Under the pieces are notes generated by a model. The model saw only the letters and a list, made by a program, of their open reading frames with translations, did no database searches and was not told the DNA's origin. DNA of 64,000 bases from a virus. Shown in pieces: positions 36,962 through 44,979 of the stretch; the first letter of the stretch is position 1; every line of letters starts with the position of its first letter. The position numbers and the translations under genes are program-made. The stretch spans positions 1 through 64,000 of IMG/VR virus record IMGVR_UViG_3300023184_003237, one strand, 5' to 3'.

Positions 36962-37933
36962 ATGTCATACGCACAATTTGGAACAATAGCAGCAACGGAT
37001 TTTAACGCATTGGTAGGAGGTAACCCCACTACATCCTCAACTACACTTAATGCTACATGGGCAACAGGTGGAGGACAAGCAGGATATGGGCAAACTGCTG
37101 TAGCTAACGTGGCGCCCGGCACTAGTATTGCCGCGGTAGGGCAGTGGGCAAATTTAGTAAGTGCTACTGCATGTGCAGCATCACATCAAGGATCTACACT
37201 TAGTTCAGTAATTACCCCAATTGCTGGAGGGACCATTATCTATCAGGCTAATATTCCTACTAATATAAGTACAATATTCACTAATAAATTAAATGCTTTA
37301 ACACAAGGCACATCTACTATTGCTTATGCTAACAGAACAACAACTTGGGCAAGTAATATTACTGCAACATTTACTGCCAGTTTTGCTAATGGTGATGCCG
37401 CAAGGTATTTCTTTAATTCAGGTGGACAACTTAAACTAAGTTTTAGTCATCCCACTGGAACAGCAATTAATAACTCCTTAAACGCACTTGCAAGTGCCAT
37501 TGGTACTGTTGTTGTTTCTGCTCCTTCTTCCGGAACAATTACAGTCGCTACAGTTTCATACAATGGTGTTACTAAAATAGGTGGAAGTGGAACAGTAAAT
37601 TCAATTTCAACTAATTCAGGGTATTGGGGATTGCTTACATCCAATACTACAGTTTTTAAACAATTAATTGCATCAGCAGGAGCACCAACTGGATATGCCA
37701 ATACTAATATAAATATTGTTGCAACAACTACTGCTACTGTAGGAAGTAATAGCGATAACGGTAATATTATTACTATATATTGTAATTGGGCAGAACTTAA
37801 CTCCACTGGTCTGACAGCAGCAGCGGGTTCAAATTCAGTTTTAACTGTAGTTTATCCTGAACAAGCTAATATTGCAAATAGTTGGGGATTAGTCACACTT
37901 TCTGCCAATACATCATCTGTCCCGGGTTCATAA
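36962..37933 (+). CDS. Tail/virion structural protein, Gly/Ser/Thr-rich
   Basis: The 323-residue protein starts YAQFGTIAATDFNALVGG, followed by NATWATGGGQAGYGQTAV and IAAVGQWANLVSATACAASH. I recall such an opening in a family of virion proteins of aquatic tailed phages. The centre has RTTTWASNITATFTASFANG and AARYFFNSGGQLKLSFSHPT, a pattern of beta strands with a repeated aromatic-Gly motif. Composition is rich in Thr, Ser, Ala and Gly with almost no Cys, usual for fibre or decoration proteins. No catalytic motif, signal peptide or membrane segment was seen. It is the last clear structural gene before the accessory island. A receptor-binding or fibre-tip role is possible from position only. 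Confidence 0.6.
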   Translation: MSYAQFGTIAATDFNALVGGNPTTSSTTLNATWATGGGQAGYGQTAVANVAPGTSIAAVGQWANLVSATACAASHQGSTLSSVITPIAGGTIIYQANIPTNISTIFTNKLNALTQGTSTIAYANRTTTWASNITATFTASFANGDAARYFFNSGGQLKLSFSHPTGTAINNSLNALASAIGTVVVSAPSSGTITVATVSYNGVTKIGGSGTVNSISTNSGYWGLLTSNTTVFKQLIASAGAPTGYANTNINIVATTTATVGSNSDNGNIITIYCNWAELNSTGLTAAAGSNSVLTVVYPEQANIANSWGLVTLSANTSSVPGS

Positions 37934-37949
37934 TTTTTTATGGCAACAT

Positions 37950-37990
37950 GATATCCATCTAAATACTCTTAGGAGAGTACGATGGATATC
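37950..37990 (+). promoter_or_regulatory. Inverted repeat enclosing late promoter, ribosome site and start codon of the first island gene
   Basis: GATATCCATC (37950-37959) is perfectly complementary to GATGGATATC (37981-37990), which contains the ATG at 37982. Between them an inner 6-bp stem (37964-37969 with 37974-37979) closes a TAGG loop that overlaps the AGGAG ribosome site (37971-37975). An mRNA coming from upstream would fold the ribosome site and start codon into this structure. A transcript started from the TAAATA inside it would lack the left arms. Confidence 0.6.
37960..37965 (+). promoter_or_regulatory. Candidate late promoter for the accessory island
   Basis: TCTAAATACTCTT matches the T4 late consensus over TAAATACT. 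Transcription would start some 5-8 bases later, leaving a leader of about 10 bases with AGGAG and then the ATG at 37982. No further TAAATA was noticed at gene junctions until 53468, so it may drive much of the island. Confidence 0.5.
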
Positions 37991-38287
37991 AAAAACTTAC
38001 TTGCTGAATCAAAAGCAAGATTCAATCATAATTCGGCTAAAGCATATCTAGCAGAAAAATATAAATCAAAACTAATCGTTGCCGAACAAGGTGGTTTATG
38101 GAAAGCGGATGCCGAAACAATCTCATTGCTCAATAGCTTTTCATCAGCTACGCTAGTTCTTATGGACACCTTTAATAGCCCAGTTAAGGTAGATCGCCAA
38201 CAACTACTAGAAAAACTTCAACAAATCTACGAAACTACCATGGAACAATGGTATAATGAATGGCAACTACTTGAAAGCAAGAGATGA
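37982..38287 (+). CDS. Small conserved-type phage protein (101 residues), function unknown
   Basis: The protein starts DIKNLLAESKARFNHNSAKA, then YLAEKYKSKLIVAEQGGLWK, and has PVKVDRQQLLEKLQQIYETT, ending with WYNEWQLLESKR. It is mostly helical with no Cys, signal peptide or membrane segment. Similar short proteins sit near tail genes in uncultured T4-like phages in my recollection, without a known role. It is the first gene after a late promoter and its start codon is inside an inverted repeat, so its expression may be timed. Its stop codon overlaps the next gene's ATG (ATGA), indicating translational coupling to the glycosyltransferase-like protein. A chaperone or assembly role for the fibre genes just upstream would fit, but nothing in the sequence shows it. 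Confidence 0.6.
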   Translation: MDIKNLLAESKARFNHNSAKAYLAEKYKSKLIVAEQGGLWKADAETISLLNSFSSATLVLMDTFNSPVKVDRQQLLEKLQQIYETTMEQWYNEWQLLESKR

Positions 38288-39096
38288 CCCGAGGCGCAAT
38301 TTTATTTGCTTTTAATACTGAGAAATTTAATTATTATGATATGGCAGAATATGCTGCTAAACGCATAAATCATTTTCTCAATCTTCCGGTAACAATTGTT
38401 ACTGATGAAGATTCATTTCCAAAAAATACTAGCTATGTTTGGGATAAAGTAATTAAAATTGTTCCTGACAAAAATAATACACGAGTATGGGGCACATGGA
38501 TTAATAAGGGCAGATGGCAAGCATACGAATTTACACCCTACGATGAAACATTGTTATTGGATGTTGATTATGTAGTAAACTCATCAAAATTGTTAAAAAT
38601 ATTTGACTTGTATGATGATTTCTGCTGCCATAATACGATTGACTGCTTAATGCAGCCTAACTCTGGACAAGAAAAATTAAGTCATTATGGATATAACTCT
38701 CTTTGGGCCACAGTGGTTGCATTTAAAAAAACTACCAAAGTTAATAATATCTTTAACTGCATGAAAATGATACAGAATAATTATGAATTCTATATGAATT
38801 TGCACTCATTCAGTACAGGTATATATAGAAATGATTATTCATTGACTATTGCATTGAGTATTATTAATGGACATTTAACTGATAACCGTGATTTTATCCC
38901 ATGGAATTTGTTACACATAGCTAACAATACACAAATATATAAATCTAATAAAGATGAATTAGATTCAGAATTCACCGTAACATTTGATAATTGGCAAAGA
39001 GGTAAAATTCGCAAAGAATATGTAACAATTAATGATTTAGATTTTCACATAATGGATAAAGAACTGTATGTAGGGATCATTGAAAATGCAAAATAA
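38284..39096 (+). CDS. Glycosyltransferase-like protein (GT-A type, DVD motif)
   Basis: The 270-residue protein begins with a strand and helix (RGAILFAFNTEKFNYYDMAE, YAAKRINHFLNLPVTIVTDE) and then has DETLLLDVDYVV with D93-V-D95. A DxD after a hydrophobic strand is the metal/nucleotide-sugar site of GT-A glycosyltransferases. The following FDLYDDFCCHNTIDCLMQPN and YGYNSLWATVVAFKKT fit the acceptor side of the fold. The likely reaction is sugar transfer from a nucleotide sugar in the cytoplasm; donor and acceptor are unknown. It overlaps both neighbours by a few bases, so it belongs to one transcript. Another GT-A-like gene follows. The family cannot be named from sequence alone. Confidence 0.55.
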   Translation: MTRGAILFAFNTEKFNYYDMAEYAAKRINHFLNLPVTIVTDEDSFPKNTSYVWDKVIKIVPDKNNTRVWGTWINKGRWQAYEFTPYDETLLLDVDYVVNSSKLLKIFDLYDDFCCHNTIDCLMQPNSGQEKLSHYGYNSLWATVVAFKKTTKVNNIFNCMKMIQNNYEFYMNLHSFSTGIYRNDYSLTIALSIINGHLTDNRDFIPWNLLHIANNTQIYKSNKDELDSEFTVTFDNWQRGKIRKEYVTINDLDFHIMDKELYVGIIENAK

Positions 39097-39847
39097 TAAA
39101 GGTTTTGTAATAATGGCGCAAGGAGACGATTATGAAAAATGCGCCCGGGCTTTGGAACTTAGCATTAAACGTGCTATGCCCGATGCTAATGTTACTATTA
39201 TAACAACCAAAATGTTGCCGTACGGAGATCAATGTCCCGACACATTTTGGAAATTGCAAAATGATTGGCAAGTTTATGAAGCTAGTCCATATGAATACAC
39301 AATCAAATTAGAAGCAGATATGTATATTCCCCAATCAATTGAATATTGGTTTGATTCATTGAAAGATAGAGATGTTGTTATTTGTACTAATATAAAAAAT
39401 TTTATGCAAGAAGATTCTGATGTAACATTTTATAGAAGATTCATTATTGATAATAAATTACCTAATACTTACAACGGGATTACATATTTTAAGAAATCAC
39501 CATTGGCTCAGCAATTCTTTGAAACTACAAGAACTATTTGGGAAAATTGGAAAGATGTTCGCAGCACACTACAATGTAATGTAAATGAACTAGCATCAAC
39601 TGATTGGGTTTATGCAATCGCATCTCATATTATAGGGGTTGAAAAAACTACACTGCCACAGTTTGAAGCAATGTCAATGATTCATATGAAACAATATATT
39701 AATAATACCCCGTCTGAAGATTGGACAGATATATTTACATCTGAAATTTTACCTCATTCTATCCGAATAAATACAATTCCTCAATTATACCCGTTTCACT
39801 ATCATGTTAAGCACTTTGCAAATACTATACTGGAGAACTTAAAATGA
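39086..39847 (+). CDS. Second glycosyltransferase-like protein (GT8-like fold)
   Basis: I use the ATG at 39086 (253 residues) rather than a TTG two codons upstream, since AGGG lies at a suitable distance before it. The protein starts NNKGFVIMAQGDDYEKCARA, then LELSIKRAMPDANVTIITTK, a Rossmann-like opening. KLEADMYIP places E76-A-D78 where GT-A enzymes have DxD. NGITYFKKSPLAQQFFETTR and NELASTDWVYAIASH follow, typical of the acceptor half. It probably transfers a sugar in the cytoplasm. The lead acid is Glu instead of Asp, so activity should not be taken for granted. It overlaps the upstream gene by 11 bases and the downstream gene by 4. Confidence 0.55.
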   Translation: MQNNKGFVIMAQGDDYEKCARALELSIKRAMPDANVTIITTKMLPYGDQCPDTFWKLQNDWQVYEASPYEYTIKLEADMYIPQSIEYWFDSLKDRDVVICTNIKNFMQEDSDVTFYRRFIIDNKLPNTYNGITYFKKSPLAQQFFETTRTIWENWKDVRSTLQCNVNELASTDWVYAIASHIIGVEKTTLPQFEAMSMIHMKQYINNTPSEDWTDIFTSEILPHSIRINTIPQLYPFHYHVKHFANTILENLK

Positions 39848-40191
39848 TAGAAAATAATGATGAGTCTATGTTTGTTTGGAATGCACCTACTATCGAAAAG
39901 CCCGAATTTAGGTTGTATTATGATGATTTAGGTAGTATAATATGTTATTCAGGTGATAAACTACAAGAAGGTAACTTTATAGTTATAGATGCTCAAACTT
40001 TTGCTGAAGCTAGATATGATTTAAGAATTATCGATGGTAGAATCATTAAAAATTCTAGTCACGCAACTATAGTTAGACTAACACCTAGTGACAACGGAAC
40101 GTTGTGTGCTAGCGAAGACCTAAGTGTTATTGTATCTGAGGAAGATGAAGTTGAAAAACAATATTGGAAGTTAACTGTTTATGAATTTTGA
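39844..40191 (+). CDS. Small acidic protein (115 residues), function unknown
   Basis: The protein contains FVWNAPTIEKPEFRLYYDDL, then GSIICYSGDKLQEGNFIVID and AEARYDLRIIDGRII, ending in an acidic stretch (VSEEDEVEKQYWKLTVYEF). The pattern 'lYYDd.G.Ii.Ys.....G.fivid....e.r.Dl.iidG.i' is one I recall from other phage genomes next to glycosyltransferase genes, without a known function. It is beta-rich, has two Cys, and lacks signal or membrane segments. It overlaps the GT-like gene upstream by four bases and the following gene by eleven bases, so it is part of the island's coupled translation chain. A partner or regulator of the neighbouring transferases is possible but unproven. Confidence 0.55.
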   Translation: MIENNDESMFVWNAPTIEKPEFRLYYDDLGSIICYSGDKLQEGNFIVIDAQTFAEARYDLRIIDGRIIKNSSHATIVRLTPSDNGTLCASEDLSVIVSEEDEVEKQYWKLTVYEF

Positions 40192-41134
40192 AAATATTGT
40201 GGATGTTGCTGATTTAGATTGTATCTATCTAAGTTATGATGAGCCACAAAAAGAAGAATTTTGGCTTAAAATTAAAAATATGATACCCTGGGCTAAACGA
40301 GTAGACGGAGTTAAAGGCTCTGATGCTGCTCATAAAGCAGCAGGTGAAGAAAGTGATACAGAACGATTTATTTTAATTGACGGTGATAACATGCCGGACG
40401 AAAGTTTTTTCAATATGCAATTAAATTTTACTGATAAAGATCCTAAATATAAATTAGCACAATATCGTTGGAAAGCAATTAATAGTATTAACGGATTGCG
40501 CTATGGTAATGGTGGCATGAGTAGCTGGACAAAGACGTATGTTGCTAATATGCAAACACATGAAAATCAAACAGAAGGTGACATTAGCCGTATTGCTGAT
40601 TTCTGTTTAGACAGCAAAGATAATTTATACTGGGCAATGCATGATTGTTATTCTACTACTTATCCCAATTATACTCCGTTTCAAGCATGGCGCGCAGGAT
40701 TTCGTGAAGGCGTAAAGATGGTTCTTGATAAAGGAGCTAAGCCTGATATCAATACATTTAGAGAAACAGTTTCTAATCGTAATGTCAATAACTTAACAAT
40801 ATGGCACAACGTGGGAATGGACGTAGATAACGGAGAGTGGGCAATTATGGGCGCACGTATGGGAACTCACATGACTATGTTAACAGATTGGGAACATACT
40901 AATGTTCAGTGGTTTGATAACTATACAACCATGTGGGAACAAGTTAAGAATGAAGATCCTTTGATATTAGCAGAAACATACGGCATTGAATTAAGTGCAA
41001 AATTAGGGTTACCTATGTGTGCTTTAGACAAAGTTCAAAGTAAATTTTTTAAACGTCACTACAACGCTGACAAATACAATGTAGGTCCACTTGTAACTGA
41101 GATGGATGTTATTCGTAGAATCGAAGGATGGTAA
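40181..41134 (+). CDS. GT-A-like phage protein with IDGDN motif
   Basis: The 317-residue protein opens with LDCIYLSYDEPQKEEFW, then PWAKRVDGVKGSDAAHKAAG and ERFILIDGDNMPDESFF. The D67-G-D69 pair follows a hydrophobic strand as in GT-A glycosyltransferases, and the 'SYDEP...RVdGVkGsdAAHkaA...TerFilIDGDN' pattern is one I recall from aquatic phage genomes. The C-terminal half is helical with several Trp and His (TIWHNVGMDVDNGEWAIMGA). It is likely to act on a sugar or nucleotide sugar in the cytoplasm, but donor and acceptor are not known. It overlaps the gene upstream by eleven bases and its stop overlaps the start region of the first radical SAM gene. Part of its N-terminal pattern is echoed in the repeat protein at 60493. 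Confidence 0.5.
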   Translation: MNFENIVDVADLDCIYLSYDEPQKEEFWLKIKNMIPWAKRVDGVKGSDAAHKAAGEESDTERFILIDGDNMPDESFFNMQLNFTDKDPKYKLAQYRWKAINSINGLRYGNGGMSSWTKTYVANMQTHENQTEGDISRIADFCLDSKDNLYWAMHDCYSTTYPNYTPFQAWRAGFREGVKMVLDKGAKPDINTFRETVSNRNVNNLTIWHNVGMDVDNGEWAIMGARMGTHMTMLTDWEHTNVQWFDNYTTMWEQVKNEDPLILAETYGIELSAKLGLPMCALDKVQSKFFKRHYNADKYNVGPLVTEMDVIRRIEGW

Positions 41135-42528
41135 TGAGTAGTGAACACCAACGCATACAAGACATTAAAATAAAGATTGAGAATGAAGTAGGTCCTACTT
41201 TTTGCCTTGCTAAATTTCATCATGTAACTATGTATCTACAATCAGGTGAGACACATAGTTGTTATCACCCACAGCCGCACAAAATTCCTCTAATAGAATT
41301 AAAAGATAATCCATCTGCATTGCATAATACAATTCAGAAAAAAGAAGAACGTAAACTAATGCTTGAAGGTGGTAAACCTTCTGGCTGTCAATATTGCTGG
41401 AACATTGAAGCAATGGGTCCAGAATATATCAGTGACCGTCATATTCGTAATGCATCTATCTTTACAGAAGAACGATATGAACAAACAGTCAAGGGTCCTT
41501 GGGATCAAAACATCAATCCAGAATACTTAGAGATTAACTTTGGTAACGAATGTAATTTTAAATGTGGCTATTGTCATCCCAAGTATTCTACTAGTTTCTA
41601 TAATGAAATTAAAGTTAATGGCCCTGTAACAACAGTAAAGAACCATCGCTGCGATGTTGATTGGATGAAACTATATCAGCGTGAAGAAGAAAATCCCTAC
41701 GTTGATGCATTCTGGAAGTGGTGGCCTGAATTACGCAAGACATTAAATATTATGCGGGTAACAGGTGGCGAACCAACTATGCATACAAGTACTTGGAAAT
41801 TGCTTAAAGAAATTGATAAAGATCCTATGCCATGGTTAGAGTTAAATATTAATAGTAACTTAGGCACTAAAACGGCTCTTGTTGAAAAGTTAAGTGATAG
41901 TGTAAAACAATTATGTGATGATGGGAAAATAAAGTCATTCAAATTATTTACTAGCCTAGACACATGGGGACCCAAAGCTGAATATATTCGTACTGGATTA
42001 AATTTGGAATTATGGGAAAAGAATTTTCACACATATCTTACTAGAACTGATAGCCCCATAACGTTTATGATTACGTTTAACATCTTTAGTGTAACTACAT
42101 TTAAAGAATTTTTAGCTAAGTTTTTAGAATGGCGTGAGCAGTATGGGTGGTATGATGATATTAAGGATCACCGAGTTCGCTTTGATACTCCATACTTACG
42201 TGACCCAATACAGTATGATATGAACATTCTTCCTAAAGAAGAATTCATGCCCTATATGCATGATGCATTAAAGTTTATGGAAGAAAATGTAGATGACAAT
42301 GCTAGTAATAAGTTTACTACAGTTGAATATGAAAAGTTCAAACGTGTAGTAGATTACATGGCAGAGACAGTTTATTCCGAAGATAAATTAACTGAAGGGC
42401 GTAGAGATTTTTATAATTGGTTCAATGAATTAGACGAACGTAGAGATACTGATATGTTATCTATTTTTCCTGAGTATATGAATTTTTATAAATTGTGCCA
42501 AGAAACTAACCAATTAAATCCATTATGA
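41128..42528 (+). CDS. Radical SAM protein 1, with N-terminal twitch-like Cys domain
   Basis: The 466-residue protein has the radical SAM motif ECNFKCGYC with C142, C146 and C149 (CX3CX2C) that would hold the 4Fe-4S cluster binding S-adenosylmethionine, followed by VTGGEPTMH (GGEP). Before it are GETHSCYHPQPHKI and GCQYCWNIEAMG, a Cys pattern like the N-terminal twitch domain of phage radical SAM proteins, which may hold a second cluster. The C-terminal 150 residues are helical and charged. The reaction is unknown; related families modify peptides or small molecules by radical chemistry. Two start codons are possible, 41128 or 41134 (the latter overlaps the previous stop as TAATG). The stop overlaps the next start by four bases. 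It heads five consecutive radical SAM genes. Confidence 0.75.
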   Translation: MVMSSEHQRIQDIKIKIENEVGPTFCLAKFHHVTMYLQSGETHSCYHPQPHKIPLIELKDNPSALHNTIQKKEERKLMLEGGKPSGCQYCWNIEAMGPEYISDRHIRNASIFTEERYEQTVKGPWDQNINPEYLEINFGNECNFKCGYCHPKYSTSFYNEIKVNGPVTTVKNHRCDVDWMKLYQREEENPYVDAFWKWWPELRKTLNIMRVTGGEPTMHTSTWKLLKEIDKDPMPWLELNINSNLGTKTALVEKLSDSVKQLCDDGKIKSFKLFTSLDTWGPKAEYIRTGLNLELWEKNFHTYLTRTDSPITFMITFNIFSVTTFKEFLAKFLEWREQYGWYDDIKDHRVRFDTPYLRDPIQYDMNILPKEEFMPYMHDALKFMEENVDDNASNKFTTVEYEKFKRVVDYMAETVYSEDKLTEGRRDFYNWFNELDERRDTDMLSIFPEYMNFYKLCQETNQLNPL

Positions 42529-43754
42529 ATAAAGAATATCACTTAACAGAAAGCAAAACGTTTTGTATGTTGCCATGGGTACATTTATATACTACTCCAA
42601 TTGGAGTAGCAGCGCCCTGTTGTATTTCTGCATCGATTTCAACTGAAAAAGGCATGGGAGATTCTACTAAACAACCATTAATGGAACTTGTAAATTCTGA
42701 AAAAATGAAAGAATTACGTATGGATATGTTAGCTGGTGTTAAAAATCCAGAATGTAATTCTTGTCATGTTGGGGAATTACACGGCGGGAATAGCTTTAGA
42801 CAATCAGCAAATAAAGACTATGGAAAGTTTTTTGATGAAGCTATAAACAATACATTACCAGATGGGTCAATAACAAAATTTGAAATGAGATATTTTGATA
42901 TTAGATTCAATAATATATGTAACTTTAAATGCAGAACGTGTGTTAGTGAATTTAGTAGCCAATGGGAACAAGAGAACTTAAAAAATAAAGTAACATACGC
43001 AAAAATTCATCCAAAAAATGATAGTCCAAAATTCTTGCAAGAAGTAATAGACCAAATTCAATTTATGCAAACTGCATATTTTGCAGGCGGAGAACCGTTA
43101 ATTACTGAAGAACATTATGTGTTATTAGAAGAAATGATAAAACAAGGTCGAACTGACATAAAATTAAGATATAACACAAATTTGAGTAATTTAAAATTTA
43201 AAAATAAAGACTTACTAGGGTTATGGAAACATTTTGATAAAAATATTGAATTAAGTGCCAGCATAGACCATTATGGAAGTCGTGCGGAATATATAAGAAA
43301 TGGAACTGTATGGCCAACAATAGAAGAAAATTTTCTTAATATTAAAAAATTGCCATATGTTAATATGCAAATTAATACAGTATTAAGCATTTTTAATTTA
43401 TTGACATTCGATAAATTTTATGAATATTTAATTAATAATAAAATGTATTCCCCTATTGATCCGACATATGGATTATATAGAATGACAGGACCAATCTATT
43501 TGTCATGTCACATTTTACCTGAAGAATACAAAATACAAGGTAAAGAAAGTATAGAAAAATCTATATCCTTGTTAAAACAACATAACTTTACAAAACATCA
43601 AATAGCTTCATTAGAGCAAGTATTACCCTGGTTATTTTCTGAAAATATATGGGAACAAAATAAAAATGAATTTAAAAATGAAGTCCAACGATTAGATAAA
43701 ATTAGAGGGGAAGATTTTAGTAAAACTTTTCCTGAACTAGCAGGATTATTATGA
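42525..43754 (+). CDS. Twitch-domain radical SAM protein 2
   Basis: The 409-residue protein starts with an N-terminal twitch domain: TFCMLPWVHLYTTPIG, AAPCC, then ECNSCHVGELHGGNSFR. The radical SAM core follows with ICNFKCRTC (C132, C136, C139) and YFAGGEPLITEEHY. This matches what I recall of a named family of N-twitch radical SAM proteins common in phages. Substrates are unknown. The opening residues (MNKEYHLTESKTFCML) closely match those of the next gene, so the two are paralogues. The DNA differs at most synonymous sites, so the duplication is old. It overlaps both neighbours by four bases. Confidence 0.8.
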   Translation: MNKEYHLTESKTFCMLPWVHLYTTPIGVAAPCCISASISTEKGMGDSTKQPLMELVNSEKMKELRMDMLAGVKNPECNSCHVGELHGGNSFRQSANKDYGKFFDEAINNTLPDGSITKFEMRYFDIRFNNICNFKCRTCVSEFSSQWEQENLKNKVTYAKIHPKNDSPKFLQEVIDQIQFMQTAYFAGGEPLITEEHYVLLEEMIKQGRTDIKLRYNTNLSNLKFKNKDLLGLWKHFDKNIELSASIDHYGSRAEYIRNGTVWPTIEENFLNIKKLPYVNMQINTVLSIFNLLTFDKFYEYLINNKMYSPIDPTYGLYRMTGPIYLSCHILPEEYKIQGKESIEKSISLLKQHNFTKHQIASLEQVLPWLFSENIWEQNKNEFKNEVQRLDKIRGEDFSKTFPELAGLL

Positions 43755-44977
43755 ACAAAGAATATTTATTAAACGAAAGTAAAACTTTTTGCATGTTCCC
43801 ATGGGTACACTTAAATGTAACTCCCAAGGGAGATATCTACCCCTGCTGTAGCAATGACTATACTGTACCTTTTGGAAATACTAAACAAACTAGTCTCAAA
43901 GATGCCTTCAACAACGAACAGATGAAGCAATTGCGTTTGGATATGCTAGCTGATAAGCCAAACAAAATATGTAACTTTTGCTACAAACACGAAGAAGCAG
44001 GTCCTCATAGCTTTAGAAATTATAGCAAAGAACACTTTGGTAAACACTTTGATTCAGTTGTGCCAACTACAACTGAAGACGGTACCGTACCTGAATTCAA
44101 AATGCATTACTTTGATATACGATTCAGTAACATATGCAATTTCAAATGCAGAACATGTGGAAGTGAATTTAGTAGTCAATGGGGAGCAGAAATGCGAGCC
44201 AATCATGATCCAAAACATCCTATCGTAATTCATGCTGATGAAAAAGGTAATCTACTACGTGAAGTATTAGAACAAGTAGAACATATTGACTTAGCTTATT
44301 TTGCAGGCGGTGAACCCACATTAACTGAAGAACATTATATAATGCTAGAGGAGATGATACGCAAAGGCCGTACTGACATAACATTACGATATAACACAAA
44401 CGCTAGCAACATTAAATTTAAAGATTATGATTTACTAGACATGTGGAAACACTTTAAGAAGATTGAATTGTCGTGTTCAGTTGATCATTATGGTGAACGT
44501 GCTGAATGGTTGCGTCATGGAACAGATTGGGGTTTAGTAGAAAGCAATTTACTAAAGTTTAGAGAATTAGATTATGTTTCGTTTCAATTGAATACTGTTT
44601 TTTCAATATTTAATTACGCAACAATTGGCGAATTCTATTCGTATTTAAAGAGCAAGGGTATTGTTCGTGCTGAAGATTGGTATCATAGTTTATATCTAGC
44701 AGTACATCCTAGCTATTATGGTGCTAAAAGTTTACCCAAAGAATTAAAAGTTGAAGCAGCTAATAAGGCATTAATATGGGTAGAGAATAATAAAAATGAT
44801 CATACTTCATTATCCCGTCTAGTTAATGATGGAATAAACTTTGCTAAAGACAATGACACTTGGGCTGATAACAAAGAAACTTTTATGTTACATACTGGAT
44901 CAGGTGATAGGATACGCGGTGAAAGTTTCTGGAAAACTTTCCCTGAATTAAATAAATTACAAGACTTGATGGAGTAA
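43751..44977 (+). CDS. Twitch-domain radical SAM protein 3
   Basis: The 408-residue protein has the same layout as its upstream neighbour: TFCMFPWVHLNVTPKG, YPCC, ICNFCYKHEEAG in the N-terminal twitch domain, then the SAM motif ICNFKCRTC with C129, C133 and C136 and YFAGGEPTLTEEHY. A GERAEWLRHGTDW segment sits where its neighbours have GSRAEYIRNGT and GDVAEAIRKGT. The likely chemistry is 5'-deoxyadenosyl radical formation on an unknown substrate. It overlaps the preceding gene by four bases and stops two bases before the next start, so the three paralogues must be made together. Having several near-equal paralogues suggests different positions or substrates for the same kind of reaction. Confidence 0.8.
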   Translation: MNKEYLLNESKTFCMFPWVHLNVTPKGDIYPCCSNDYTVPFGNTKQTSLKDAFNNEQMKQLRLDMLADKPNKICNFCYKHEEAGPHSFRNYSKEHFGKHFDSVVPTTTEDGTVPEFKMHYFDIRFSNICNFKCRTCGSEFSSQWGAEMRANHDPKHPIVIHADEKGNLLREVLEQVEHIDLAYFAGGEPTLTEEHYIMLEEMIRKGRTDITLRYNTNASNIKFKDYDLLDMWKHFKKIELSCSVDHYGERAEWLRHGTDWGLVESNLLKFRELDYVSFQLNTVFSIFNYATIGEFYSYLKSKGIVRAEDWYHSLYLAVHPSYYGAKSLPKELKVEAANKALIWVENNKNDHTSLSRLVNDGINFAKDNDTWADNKETFMLHTGSGDRIRGESFWKTFPELNKLQDLME

Positions 44978-44979
44978 AA

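Noticed and set aside
39080-39085. TTG start two codons upstream for the second glycosyltransferase-like gene
   Set aside because: An ATG at 39086 with AGGG at suitable distance is the more likely start; the extra two residues add nothing recognisable.
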